Origin: Sinorhizobium garamanticum
GTDB taxonomy: Bacteria > Pseudomonadota > Alphaproteobacteria > Rhizobiales > Rhizobiaceae
NCBI RefSeq assembly: GCF_029892065.1
Contig: NZ_CP120374.1
Span: forward strand, 1-64,000
Length of the DNA stretch: 64,000 nt
Direction: 5' to 3'
How positions within the stretch are numbered: position 1 is the first letter of the stretch; each line of letters begins with the position of its first letter. Of the stretch, positions 22,027 through 29,936 are shown piece after piece. The position numbers were made by a program, and so were the translations under genes. The notes beneath the pieces were generated by a model. It did no database searches and was not told where the DNA came from. It saw nothing but the letters and a program-made list of their open reading frames with translations.

Positions 22027-22311
22027 ATGAGAACGCTGATCAAACTCACCCTCGCCTCCGCTCTCGCTCTCGGTACCGCCTACGGCGCTCTCGCCGCCGA
22101 GTTCACCAAGGGCACCGTCAAAAAGGTCGACGCAAAGGCCAAGAAGGTCACGCTGATCCATGAGGAACTCAAATCCCTCGACATGCCTGCGATGACCATG
22201 GTGTTCCGCGTCCGGGACGACGCCATCCTGGAGCAGCTGAAGGAAGGCGCGAAGATCGAGTTCGTCGCCGAGCGCGTCGACGGCAAGCTTACCGTTACGG
22301 AAGTCAAGTAA
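22027..22311 (+). CDS. CusF-like periplasmic copper-binding protein
   Basis: 94-residue exported protein of the CusF/CopK-type small beta-barrel family. Seen: signal peptide MRTLIKLTLASALALGTAYGALAAE is present in outline, then GTVKKVDAKAKKVTLIHEELKSLDMPAMTMVFRV split across 30-65, the His, two Met and following aromatic positions being the Cu(I) site of CusF. GAAGGAG ahead supports the ATG at 22027. Last gene of the compact copper run. Confidence 0.87.
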   Translation: MRTLIKLTLASALALGTAYGALAAEFTKGTVKKVDAKAKKVTLIHEELKSLDMPAMTMVFRVRDDAILEQLKEGAKIEFVAERVDGKLTVTEVK

Positions 22312-22393
22312 AGACGAAGGGACGCGGCCGTAACTTGGTCGCGTCCTATCGTCCTCCGGCCGGACACGAAAAGCCTAACACACGCGTTTCGAT

Positions 22394-23644
22394 ATGACGT
22401 CTTCGCTTCATCATGAATGGGACTTCGCAACAGAAATCCGCTCGATCCTCCTGCGGTTCGTTGCCTTCGTTATCCTGCTCGCCAACCTCCTGCTTGCCGG
22501 CAACGAGGGGAACGAGGGCACGCACGTTGTCGTAGTCGTCAGCTATTTCATCATCAGCATCGCGTCGGCCACGGCCGCGCGATATATCCCCGGCCGCTCC
22601 TGGCTCAAGACACTGTTTGTCGTTCTCGACGCCCTGCTGGTCACGATGATCGCCTACGCGCATATCATTGCCGGACCGGTCGCCGAGAACCACAACCTGA
22701 CGACCACGAGCCTGGTGGTCGCTTTCATCCTGCTCGTCCACGTCGGCCTGAAGCACGACCGTCGTCTGGTGCTCGTCTTCGCCGCCATCGTGCTCGTTAC
22801 CTGGGTGTCCATGCTGGCGATCACGGCTGTCAGGCATCACACGGCCGATGCCGTGTCGCTGCTCGCGTCTTTCTTCAATCAGGACCTTGGCCTACCCGTG
22901 AGCTTTGGATTCACCGCCTTCGCGATATACCTGCTTGCGCGGGATCACGACCGGACGCGCAAAGAGGCACTGAAGGCGGATCAGCGGGGCCTCAATCTCT
23001 CGCGTTTTTTCTCGCCTTTCATCGTTTCGGAATTGCAGGAGCGCGGCGAAACCCTCGGCCTGGAGCGCCGAAACGCGGCGATCATGTTCGTCGACCTGCG
23101 CGACTTCACCAGCTTCGCCGAAACCGCGTCCGCCCGGGAGCTTGCATCCGTGCTCGCGGAATACCGCCAGCCCGTCTCTCAAACGATCTTCGATCATGGT
23201 GGGACGGTGGACAAGTTCATCGGCGACGGGGTCATGTCCGTTTTCGGACAGCCGCGGGCCAGGGAAGACGATGCGGATCGGGCGCTCGCATGCGCGCTTG
23301 ACCTGGTCGAAACACTGAACGACTGGAGGAACCACGCCGTTCGGAAGGGCTATCCCGCTCTCGATGCTGCAATTGGGCTGCACTATGGCACTGTCGTCGG
23401 CGGTGTCCTCGACAGCGGCTGTCACAGCGAGTTCACGGTGATCGGCGATGCGGTGAACGTGGCGCAACGCCTTGAAACACTGGCCAAGTCGCTCGACGCC
23501 CCGCTTGTGGTCTCCTCAGAACTGCTGGCGCGGCTCCGAGAGCCGGTTCCGCCCGCCATGTGGGTTTCGAAGAGCGGCGTTTCACTGCCCGGGAGGCGGC
23601 TTCCTATCGATCTCTCTTATCTGCGTCGGGAGCCTGGTGCATGA
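22394..23644 (+). CDS. Membrane class III adenylate/guanylate cyclase
   Basis: 416 residues: about six hydrophobic segments in the first 190 residues, then a class III cyclase domain. Seen: IMFVDLRDFTSFAE (first metal Asp), DKFIGDGVMSVFG (second metal Asp and purine-contact Lys) and FTVIGDAVNVAQRLE (Asn and Arg of the transition state), so all catalytic residues are present. The Lys-Thr/Asp pattern favours cAMP. It lies 82 nt after the CusF-like gene on the same strand. The stop codon falls inside RIME copy C. Confidence 0.9.
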   Translation: MTSSLHHEWDFATEIRSILLRFVAFVILLANLLLAGNEGNEGTHVVVVVSYFIISIASATAARYIPGRSWLKTLFVVLDALLVTMIAYAHIIAGPVAENHNLTTTSLVVAFILLVHVGLKHDRRLVLVFAAIVLVTWVSMLAITAVRHHTADAVSLLASFFNQDLGLPVSFGFTAFAIYLLARDHDRTRKEALKADQRGLNLSRFFSPFIVSELQERGETLGLERRNAAIMFVDLRDFTSFAETASARELASVLAEYRQPVSQTIFDHGGTVDKFIGDGVMSVFGQPRAREDDADRALACALDLVETLNDWRNHAVRKGYPALDAAIGLHYGTVVGGVLDSGCHSEFTVIGDAVNVAQRLETLAKSLDAPLVVSSELLARLREPVPPAMWVSKSGVSLPGRRLPIDLSYLRREPGA

Positions 23645-23740
23645 TCGCTTAAATCGGAACCGATTTAAGGACAAAATCATGCAGAAACTCAAAGCACTAC
23701 AGCGACCTTTGCGCGTCTGATTAGACGCGCGGCGCTGTAG
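23637..23740 (-). repeat. RIME1-like element, copy C
   Basis: Reverse-oriented, full two-hairpin copy (TGCATGATCGCTTAAATCGG ... then CTACAGCGACC ... GGCGCTGTAG). It overlaps the end of the cyclase gene by 8 nt. Confidence 0.85.
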
Positions 23741-24168
23741 TGCGGCGGGGACAAGTGATCAGAACTACAATAGCGGCGTTGCGCAGACAGTTCCCCAGAG
23801 ATCCAGCGGTGTGGCCGCAGACGACTCAGCGTAGGCAGGCTTGTCCCAACGCTGGTCAGGGAGCGAACTTGCGCTGAAAGCGCCGACGATTCGTCGGCGG
23901 ATGGCGGGCAGCGAATCGAAGCGCACCGAATTTGGGGACGAAAGAGTGCCAGGTGATCGCCGGCCCGACTTAGGCGCAGGCTTGACCGCGTCCCACGCCG
24001 AGATCGCCGCAGCACCGGCAAATCATCGTTCTTGCCGCGCGTGACGTTGCGTCTTCGGGGGCGTTTTTTGGCTGCCAAATCCGGCCCTCCAGCTTCATGC
24101 AGGGTGCCTCGGTTAACCCTTTGTTAACCACGGTTCACGTAAATCTTAGCAACCGAAAATTAATGTAG
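23741..24168. other. 428-bp intergenic region before minC
   Basis: No convincing frame. A small inverted repeat GCCGACGA/TCGTCGGC lies near 23880-23900. The AT-rich stretch 24100-24168 before minC probably carries its promoter. Confidence 0.5.
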
Positions 24169-24921
24169 ATGACCAAAGTGCTAACAGATACTCGCTCGAT
24201 CCGTATCAAGGGCCGCTCATTCCTGGCGCTCGTGCTTTCTCCGGAACTGCCACTCGACGGATGGCTTACCCGGCTCGACGACTTGGCCTCGCGTTCGGCG
24301 GGGTTTTTCCTGGGCAGGCCGGTCGTCCTCGACGTGGAAGACGTCGAGATCGACCGGGCGCAACTCAAGGCGCTGATCGGCGAGCTCGCGAAACGCAACG
24401 TGCGCATCATGGGCATCGAAGGCGGGCGTCCGTCACTGTTCGAGCCGGGCATGCCCCCGGCCATGAAGGGCGGCCGGCCCGCTCCCGATTTCGAGGTTCC
24501 GTCGGCCGAGCAGGCCGCGGAATCGGCCAAATCCGGTGAAGGCAAGCCGGCAGAACCTGCCGCTCGTCCCGAACCGCAGGTGGTCAGGGCAATGCCTTCG
24601 ATCATCATCAAGGAACCCGTCCGTTCCGGGCAATCGGTAATCTTTCCCGAGGGTGACGTCACCGTCATCGGGTCGGTTGCCTCGGGCGCGGAAATCATCG
24701 CGGGTGGTTCGGTTCACATCTACGGTACGCTGCGGGGACGGGCGCTGGCAGGATCCGTGGGCAATGCCTCGGCGCGCATCTTCTGCCGTAAGCTTGAAGC
24801 AGAATTGCTGGCAATCGACGGTGTCTACAAGACCGCCGACGACATGGCGCCACACCTTCGCGGGCAGGCGGTGCAGCTCTGGCTCGAAGGCGATTCAATC
24901 ATGGCAGAGAGACTAAACTGA
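24169..24921 (+). CDS. minC: Septum site-determining protein MinC
   Basis: FtsZ polymerisation inhibitor that keeps division at mid-cell. Seen: N-terminal domain about 1-100 with SIRIKGRSFLALVLSP and VEIDRAQLKALIGELAKRNVRIMGIEGG; a Pro/Ala/Glu-rich linker 100-145; then a C-terminal MinC beta-helix (GDVTVIGSVASGAEIIAGGS, YGTLRGRALAG, ARIFCRKLEAELLAIDG). Length 250 is normal. No clear ribosome site precedes the ATG. First gene of minCDE. Confidence 0.97.
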   Translation: MTKVLTDTRSIRIKGRSFLALVLSPELPLDGWLTRLDDLASRSAGFFLGRPVVLDVEDVEIDRAQLKALIGELAKRNVRIMGIEGGRPSLFEPGMPPAMKGGRPAPDFEVPSAEQAAESAKSGEGKPAEPAARPEPQVVRAMPSIIIKEPVRSGQSVIFPEGDVTVIGSVASGAEIIAGGSVHIYGTLRGRALAGSVGNASARIFCRKLEAELLAIDGVYKTADDMAPHLRGQAVQLWLEGDSIMAERLN

Positions 24922-24953
24922 GCCGGCTGCCGGCCGGGAAACGGGAGTGCAAG

Positions 24954-25769
24954 ATGGCGAAAGTAATCGTGGTTACATCGGGTAAAGGCGGCGTCGGCAA
25001 GACGACGTCTACCGCCGCACTCGGTGCGGCATTGGCGCAGAGAAACGAGAAGACGGTGGTCGTCGATTTTGACGTCGGCCTGCGCAATCTCGATCTGGTC
25101 ATGGGCGCGGAGCGGCGCGTCGTCTACGACCTGGTCAATGTCATACAAGGCGACGCCAAGCTGCCGCAGGCGTTGATCCGCGACAAGCGGCTCGAAACGC
25201 TCTTCCTGCTGCCGGCATCGCAGACCCGCGACAAGGACAGCCTGACGGCCGAGGGCGTCGAAAAGGTGATGGCCGAGTTGAAGAAGCACTTCGACTGGAT
25301 CATCTGCGACAGCCCGGCCGGAATCGAGCGCGGTGCCACGCTCGCCATGCGCCACGCCGATGTCGCCGTCATCGTCACCAACCCGGAAGTCTCTTCGGTC
25401 CGCGATTCGGATCGCATCATCGGCCTTCTCGACGCCAAGACCGAGAGAGCCGAGCGCGGCGAGCGGGTGGAAAAACATCTGCTCCTGACGCGCTATGACG
25501 CAGCTCGCGCCGAGCGAGGCGACATGCTGAAGGTCGATGACGTCCTCGAGATCCTGTCGATCCCGCTGCTCGGCATCGTCCCTGAGAGCACGGATGTTCT
25601 GCGCGCCTCCAACCTCGGCGCGCCGGTCACACTCGCCGACGCCCGCAGCGCCCCGGCGCTCGCCTATCTCGACGCCGCTCGCCGCCTCGCGGGCGAAACG
25701 GTACCGATGATCATTCCCGGCGAAAAGCGCGGGCTGTTCGGCAAGATATTCGGTCGGAGGGCAGCATGA
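24954..25769 (+). CDS. minD: Septum site-determining ATPase MinD
   Basis: Membrane-cycling P-loop ATPase that recruits MinC and is displaced by MinE. Seen: deviant Walker [11 protein letters not shown] at 10-19, [15 protein letters not shown] at 40-54, CDSPAGIE near 118-125 and the C-terminal amphipathic membrane-targeting helix [14 protein letters not shown]. Length 271 is normal. Its stop overlaps the minE start by 4 nt. Confidence 0.98.
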   Translation: MAKVIVVTSGKGGVGKTTSTAALGAALAQRNEKTVVVDFDVGLRNLDLVMGAERRVVYDLVNVIQGDAKLPQALIRDKRLETLFLLPASQTRDKDSLTAEGVEKVMAELKKHFDWIICDSPAGIERGATLAMRHADVAVIVTNPEVSSVRDSDRIIGLLDAKTERAERGERVEKHLLLTRYDAARAERGDMLKVDDVLEILSIPLLGIVPESTDVLRASNLGAPVTLADARSAPALAYLDAARRLAGETVPMIIPGEKRGLFGKIFGRRAA

Positions 25770-26029
25770 GCATATTCCGTTTCTTCAGCAAACAGACATC
25801 GGCGCCGACGGCGCGCGAGCGTCTGCAGGTCCTGCTCGCGCATGAGCGAGCGTCCGTCGGGCATTCGGACCTCGTGGCGGTGCTCCGGGAAGAGATCCTC
25901 GCGGTCATCGCCAAGCACGTCCAGGTCGACGGCGATAAGGTGAGCGTCAAGATGGACCGCGGTGAACAGGTCTCAACCCTGGAGGTCGATATCGAGATCC
26001 CGCTCAACGCGGCTGTACGAGCGGCCTAA
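25766..26029 (+). CDS. minE: Cell division topological specificity factor MinE
   Basis: Stimulates MinD ATPase to drive pole-to-pole oscillation. Seen: N-terminal membrane/MinD-binding segment [20 protein letters not shown], then AHERASVG and the C-terminal dimer domain with [22 protein letters not shown]. Length 87 is typical. Overlaps minD by 4 nt and ends the minCDE operon. Confidence 0.97.
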   Translation: MSIFRFFSKQTSAPTARERLQVLLAHERASVGHSDLVAVLREEILAVIAKHVQVDGDKVSVKMDRGEQVSTLEVDIEIPLNAAVRAA

Positions 26030-26133
26030 TATACCGGCCGCGACATCTAATCGAAGTCTCGGCCGGCGGCGACGAAGCGGCCGGGACACCCGCTCTACAA
26101 GGGGCCTTCGCCGAAGGAATCTACGGCCTTCGC

Positions 26134-26400
26134 TTAATCGTTCGCGTCGCTGGTACTCGCCGCCTTCTTGCTCCGCTGCCTTTGCCACGGCCACTCGCCG
26201 TCGATCTCTGCCGCGAGCGAGAAGCTCAAGAAGGTTCGTATCAGCACAATCAACCCCAGTAAGCCGAAACTCTCCCACGTGGGAGGCGACGTGAAGGTCG
26301 CGATGATATCCGCGCCGATCAGGAGTTCGAGACCAAGCTGGATCCCGCGCCCCAGCGCGACCAGTAGGGCGATGAACGCCCAGTTAAATAATTGTAATTA
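26134..26400 (-). pseudogene. 5'-truncated DUF1622 membrane protein remnant
   Basis: Too broken to be called as an intact frame. Reading the minus strand from about 26400 down to a TAA at 26134-26136 gives WAFIALLVALGRGIQLGLE, LLIGADIIATF, then GLLGLIVLIRTFLSFSLAAE and IDGEWPWQ: the second half of a DUF1622 protein (FGRxxxLGLEFxxAADII ... IRTFLSFSLExE). The N-terminal half and any start codon are missing; a stop lies a few codons upstream. A FixK-type box abuts the break point at 26401-26414. Confidence 0.65.
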
Positions 26401-26414
26401 TTGACGTAAATCAA
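26401..26414 (-). promoter_or_regulatory. FixK/FNR-type box
   Basis: TTGACGTAAATCAA has the TTGA-N6-TCAA form of FNR/FixK anaeroboxes. It lies directly upstream, on the minus strand, of the truncated DUF1622 gene; no intact gene is positioned to use it. Confidence 0.6.
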
Positions 26415-26491
26415 TCGCCTTCCGATTTCGAGCGGTGGGTATCTGCCTCCGCAAGCAACGCCTTCGCCTTCGTCACAGCGCACAGCGAACC

Positions 26492-26911
26492 TCAGAGGCG
26501 CCCCATTTCGTAGTCCTGGCAGGACTCGCCGAATTGCGCCAGCGCCTCTTCCAGGTAGTCCGCCAGCAACGGTATGCCGAGCAGGTAGGCGGCGGTCCGG
26601 TTATTGTGGGACTCGGTCGCCTGAGCACGAATATCGTCCCAGTCTTCCAACTTGCCGTCGCCGCGGCCGAGCCAGGTCAAAGCGACCAGATCGATCTGCT
26701 CGTCTTCGTTGAGCGCCCAAATCGCGCTTGCAAGTTCGGCCTCGACAGGATCGTCCGGTTGATCCTCAAGTACCGAGGCCATGTTGTCGTCGGATGCGTT
26801 GGATGCCGGGTCGGGGTCCGTCACGGCATCCTTGACGTCGAATTCGCGGGCCTTGACTATGAAATAGCAGACTTTTTCGGGTGAAATCGACAGGTCCCAA
26901 GCTTCGCTCAT
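26492..26911 (-). CDS. DUF3775 domain-containing protein
   Basis: Soluble acidic protein, 139 residues, of the DUF3775 family; function unknown. Seen: LSISPEKVCYFIVKAREFDVKD at the N-terminus, an acidic linker SNASDDNMASVLEDQPDDP, then DEQIDLVALTWLGRGDGKLEDW and TAAYLLGIPLLADYLEEAL, the typical family core. GGAGG ahead of the ATG at 26911 decides the start; the frame is open to 26986. It stands alone between minE/DUF1622 remnant and RIME copy D. Confidence 0.85.
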   Translation of the reverse strand: MSEAWDLSISPEKVCYFIVKAREFDVKDAVTDPDPASNASDDNMASVLEDQPDDPVEAELASAIWALNEDEQIDLVALTWLGRGDGKLEDWDDIRAQATESHNNRTAAYLLGIPLLADYLEEALAQFGESCQDYEMGRL

Positions 26912-27093
26912 TGGTGCAACCTCCAATTGGCGTCGTCTGTTGCGATCTCCGTCCGGAGGGGCGGTGCCCCATCCGAGAAGTATCATTCGGTGTCCGATAT
27001 CGGCAACTTTACCAGATCCTTACCTATCTTGGCGCGTCTTGCCGTCTTCCGTTCGGCGTCGATCCTCCCTCGATCCGTTCCGCGAACGGTTGG

Positions 27094-27200
27094 CTACAGC
27101 GCCGCGCGTCTTTTGAGACGCGCAAAGGACGCTGTAGCACTTTGAATTGCTGCATGTTTTTGCCCCTAAATCGGCTACGATTTAAGGAAACATGCAGTAG
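27094..27200 (+). repeat. RIME1-like element, copy D
   Basis: 107-bp forward copy: CTACAGCGCCGCGCGTC...GACGCTGTAG hairpin, then CTGCATGTTT...AAACATGCAG hairpin. Nearly identical to the copy at 38643. Confidence 0.9.
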
Positions 27201-27236
27201 GCCGTCTGGTTTCCGCCAGTCTCGTCAGCGGGGCGC

Positions 27237-28070
27237 TCAACGGGCCATCAAGATGGGGATGGCGGCATCGTCGAGCATCGTTTTCGTGACCCCGCCGAAG
27301 ATCAGCTCGCGCACACGCGAATGCCCGTACGCCCCCATGACGATCATGTCGGCAGAAATGTCGACAGCATGCTGCTGCAGCACGCTCGCGACAGGACGGC
27401 CGGCGCTCGGCAACTGATCGACCGTTACGTTGATGCCGTGGCGAGCGAGATAGGCGGCGACATCGGCGCCGGGCTCCTCGCCGCTCTTCCCAGGAGCTGC
27501 CTCCGGGTCGACCAAGGTCACGTGGACCGAGGTCGCCTTCGTCATGAGTTCGAGAGCCTCGCGCGCCGCGCGTGCAGCTTCCGCGCGCGAGTCCCAGGCA
27601 AGCAGGACCGTCTTCGGCCGAAGACTCGGCTTGCTGCCGGTCGGGATGAGCATGATTGGGCGCATTGCCTGAAAGAGGCTTCCGTTGATCACCTGCCGCT
27701 TCAGGTCCGCTTGGCCCAGAACGCTTGATCCAATCAAGACCAGATCGGCATAGAGTGCGCGGTCGCCAATCTCCCGGTCCGCCGTCCCGCCTTCCGCGTA
27801 GATGCCGTCGACCTGGAAAGAGACATTCGTGCGGGACATCGTTTCGCGCGCGTGGTTCGCGGAAGCTTCAAGCTGCTCGCGATCGCGATCGCGTTGTTCC
27901 AGCCATATTGTGGAGGCGGTGGCATACTCTCCGATCGGCGGAGGCGGAGCCATGGCGACGACCAGGACAAAAAGATGTGCACCCGCTTGGCTGCAAAGAT
28001 CGGCTGCAGTTTGCAGATCGCTGTCTGAACCGTCGACTCCTGTGACGGTGAGAATTGTCTTGAAGGGCAT
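27237..28070 (-). CDS. Universal stress protein, two Usp domains
   Basis: 277-residue tandem UspA protein. Seen: N-terminal domain starting FKTILTVTGVDGSDSDLQTA, and a second domain starting RPKTVLLAWDSRAEAARA near 150 and ending MGAYGHSRVRELIFGGVTKTMLDDAAIPILMA, which contains the G-2x-G-9x-G(S/T) ATP-binding pattern. Such proteins are common in low-oxygen regulons of rhizobia. A perfect FixK-type box sits 67 bp upstream, at the usual distance for activation. Divergent from a kinase gene. Confidence 0.92.
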   Translation of the reverse strand: MPFKTILTVTGVDGSDSDLQTAADLCSQAGAHLFVLVVAMAPPPPIGEYATASTIWLEQRDRDREQLEASANHARETMSRTNVSFQVDGIYAEGGTADREIGDRALYADLVLIGSSVLGQADLKRQVINGSLFQAMRPIMLIPTGSKPSLRPKTVLLAWDSRAEAARAAREALELMTKATSVHVTLVDPEAAPGKSGEEPGADVAAYLARHGINVTVDQLPSAGRPVASVLQQHAVDISADMIVMGAYGHSRVRELIFGGVTKTMLDDAAIPILMAR

Positions 28071-28136
28071 GAGCGTTCTCCGTTGAAGAGTGGTTGCGCT
28101 TCGGCCGTCAGGCTAAGCGAGTGACCGCGTCCTGCA

Positions 28137-28150
28137 TTGAGCTGTATCAA
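28137..28150 (-). promoter_or_regulatory. FixK/FNR-type box before usp
   Basis: TTGAGCTGTATCAA fits TTGA-N6-TCAA exactly. Its centre is about 73 bp before the usp ATG, consistent with a class II site at -41 and a short leader. A near match with one extra spacer base (TTGA-N7-TCAA) lies at 28238-28252, ahead of the divergent kinase gene. Confidence 0.65.
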
Positions 28151-28309
28151 CCCGCATGAGCCGAGCGATCTGGGCGCGGCGTGCTCCTTCGTGAAACGCT
28201 TCCGCCGGTTGAGGGTTTCCTTTGATGACTGCTTTGGTTGATCGGGTATCAATGAGAACGATCCCCAAACGGCGTTCGATGGCACAGTCGGAGAAAACAG
28301 GAGGCATGC

Positions 28310-29863
28310 GTGATAGCGGAAGACCAGACCGCGGCGGTCGCTTTTCTCAGCGCTCCCGCTTCTCATGGCACCACCGAGCCGGTCGAAACGATGGAGACGC
28401 ATATTTCCCGCATCTTCCTCGTCGGCGGGCGGGCCTTCAAGATGAAGCGCGCGGTCAAGCTGCCCTATGTCGATTTCTCGACGGCGAGCCTGCGGCTCGA
28501 TGCCTGCCGGAAGGAGGTGGAGCTCAACGCTGCGACTGCGCCTCGGCTGTATCTCGGCGTTCGACGAATAACTCGCGAGAAGGACGGCGCCCTGACGTTT
28601 GACGGCCGTGGGGAATTGGTCGACTCAGTGGTTGAAATGGTGCGTTTCGATCAGCGCTCGCTCTTCGACCGAATGGCGGTCGCGGGCAGGTTGACCCGTG
28701 AGCTCATGACTGTGGCTGCGCAGATGATCGCACGCTTTCATCGCGCGGCGCCGGTCGTCCACGAGGGGGGAGGCGCTGCTAATATCGCCGGAGTTCTCCG
28801 CATCAATGCCGCGGGTTTTGCAACGAGCCGGGTCTTTCGACCGGACGAGCTCGCCGCCTTCACTCTCGCATTCGAGAGGGGCCTCGCGCGCCATGCGGCA
28901 CTGCTCGATCGGCGCGAGGCGGCAGGAAAGGTCAGGCGCTGCCACGGCGATCTGCATCTGCGTAACATCTGCCTGTTCGAGGGCGAGCCACGGTTGTTCG
29001 ATTGCATCGAGTTCAACGATCAGATCGCCACGGTCGACACACTTTATGACCTCGCCTTTCTCCTGATGGATCTTTGGCATCGCGGCTTCCCGGATCTCGC
29101 AAACCTGGTCATGAATCGATACCTGGACGATTCGGATGACGAGGACGGTTTCACGCTCCTGCCGTACCTGATGGCTATTCGCGCGGCCGTCAGGGCGCAC
29201 GTCACCGCGACACAGGTGGAAGAAAGCGGGGAGGCTTCGGCGAAACTCGTTGCCGAAGCGAGATCCTACTTCGACTTGGCCCGCTCGCTGATCGAGCCAA
29301 TGCCAGCGCGGCTGACCGCCATTGGTGGATTGAGCGGATCCGGCAAGACAACCGTGGCAGAGACATTAGCTGCGCAGGTGGGTGCGCCGCCGGGTGCCAG
29401 GATTGTCGAAAGTGATCGCGTCAGAAAGGCCATGCATGGCGTCTCCGCGGAAACCAGACTGCCGCGCTCGGCCTACCGTCCCGAGGTATCGGAAAAGGTC
29501 TATCGCCAAATGGCAGAGAGGGCCCGCTTGCTCCTGGCCGCAGGAGGCAGTGTGATTGTCGATGCGGTGTTCGACAGGCTGGACAATCGCGACCTGGTGG
29601 AAAGGCTTGCAGGCGATCTCGGCACCCCGTTCACCGCCGTGTGGCTGGATGCGGAGCCGGCGCTTTTGCGTGGCCGCGTTGCCTCCCGAAGCGGGGGGCC
29701 TTCGGATGCGAACCTCGACGTTCTGTCCGGGCAACTGGCTCGCGACAGCGGCGAGATGGGCTGGAGGCGGATCGACGCCGCCCGCAGCGCCGAACAAATC
29801 GCCTCGGAGATCTTGAACCTTCAACAGGAAGTGGCACGGTCGCCGGCGCAACCTACAACTTAG
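28310..29863 (+). CDS. Fused aminoglycoside-phosphotransferase-like / P-loop kinase protein
   Basis: 517 residues. The first ~330 carry an APH-like kinase fold: RAFKMKRAVKLPYVDFS (ATP-binding Lys region) and CHGDLHLRNICLFEGEPRLFDCIEFND near 215-240 (catalytic HGDLHLRN and DFD-like motif). The last ~180 carry a second P-loop ATPase, GGLSGSGKTTVAETLA near 343, resembling gluconokinase/zeta-toxin-type kinases. GTG start at 28310 with AGGAGG ahead. Substrates unknown. Its end lies in a terminator hairpin shared with the convergent Cu-ATPase gene. Confidence 0.88.
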   Translation: MIAEDQTAAVAFLSAPASHGTTEPVETMETHISRIFLVGGRAFKMKRAVKLPYVDFSTASLRLDACRKEVELNAATAPRLYLGVRRITREKDGALTFDGRGELVDSVVEMVRFDQRSLFDRMAVAGRLTRELMTVAAQMIARFHRAAPVVHEGGGAANIAGVLRINAAGFATSRVFRPDELAAFTLAFERGLARHAALLDRREAAGKVRRCHGDLHLRNICLFEGEPRLFDCIEFNDQIATVDTLYDLAFLLMDLWHRGFPDLANLVMNRYLDDSDDEDGFTLLPYLMAIRAAVRAHVTATQVEESGEASAKLVAEARSYFDLARSLIEPMPARLTAIGGLSGSGKTTVAETLAAQVGAPPGARIVESDRVRKAMHGVSAETRLPRSAYRPEVSEKVYRQMAERARLLLAAGGSVIVDAVFDRLDNRDLVERLAGDLGTPFTAVWLDAEPALLRGRVASRSGGPSDANLDVLSGQLARDSGEMGWRRIDAARSAEQIASEILNLQQEVARSPAQPTT

Positions 29864-29903
29864 ACCTTTTCATTGTTTCGTTTGAAACAATGAAATGGTC
29901 TAA
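29860..29903. terminator. Bidirectional terminator hairpin
   Basis: 20-bp stem with one mismatch (29860-29879 with 29884-29903, loop GTTT). It contains the kinase stop codon and lies between two convergent genes; T-rich and A-rich flanks suit both directions. Confidence 0.65.
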
Positions 29904-29936
29904 CGCTTTGAAAAACCGTGATGTTTCTTTCCAATT

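Noticed and set aside
28238..28252. TTGATCGGGTATCAA as a FixK box for the kinase gene
   Set aside because: The spacer is 7 instead of 6, which FNR/FixK dimers do not normally accept; noted only beside the perfect site.
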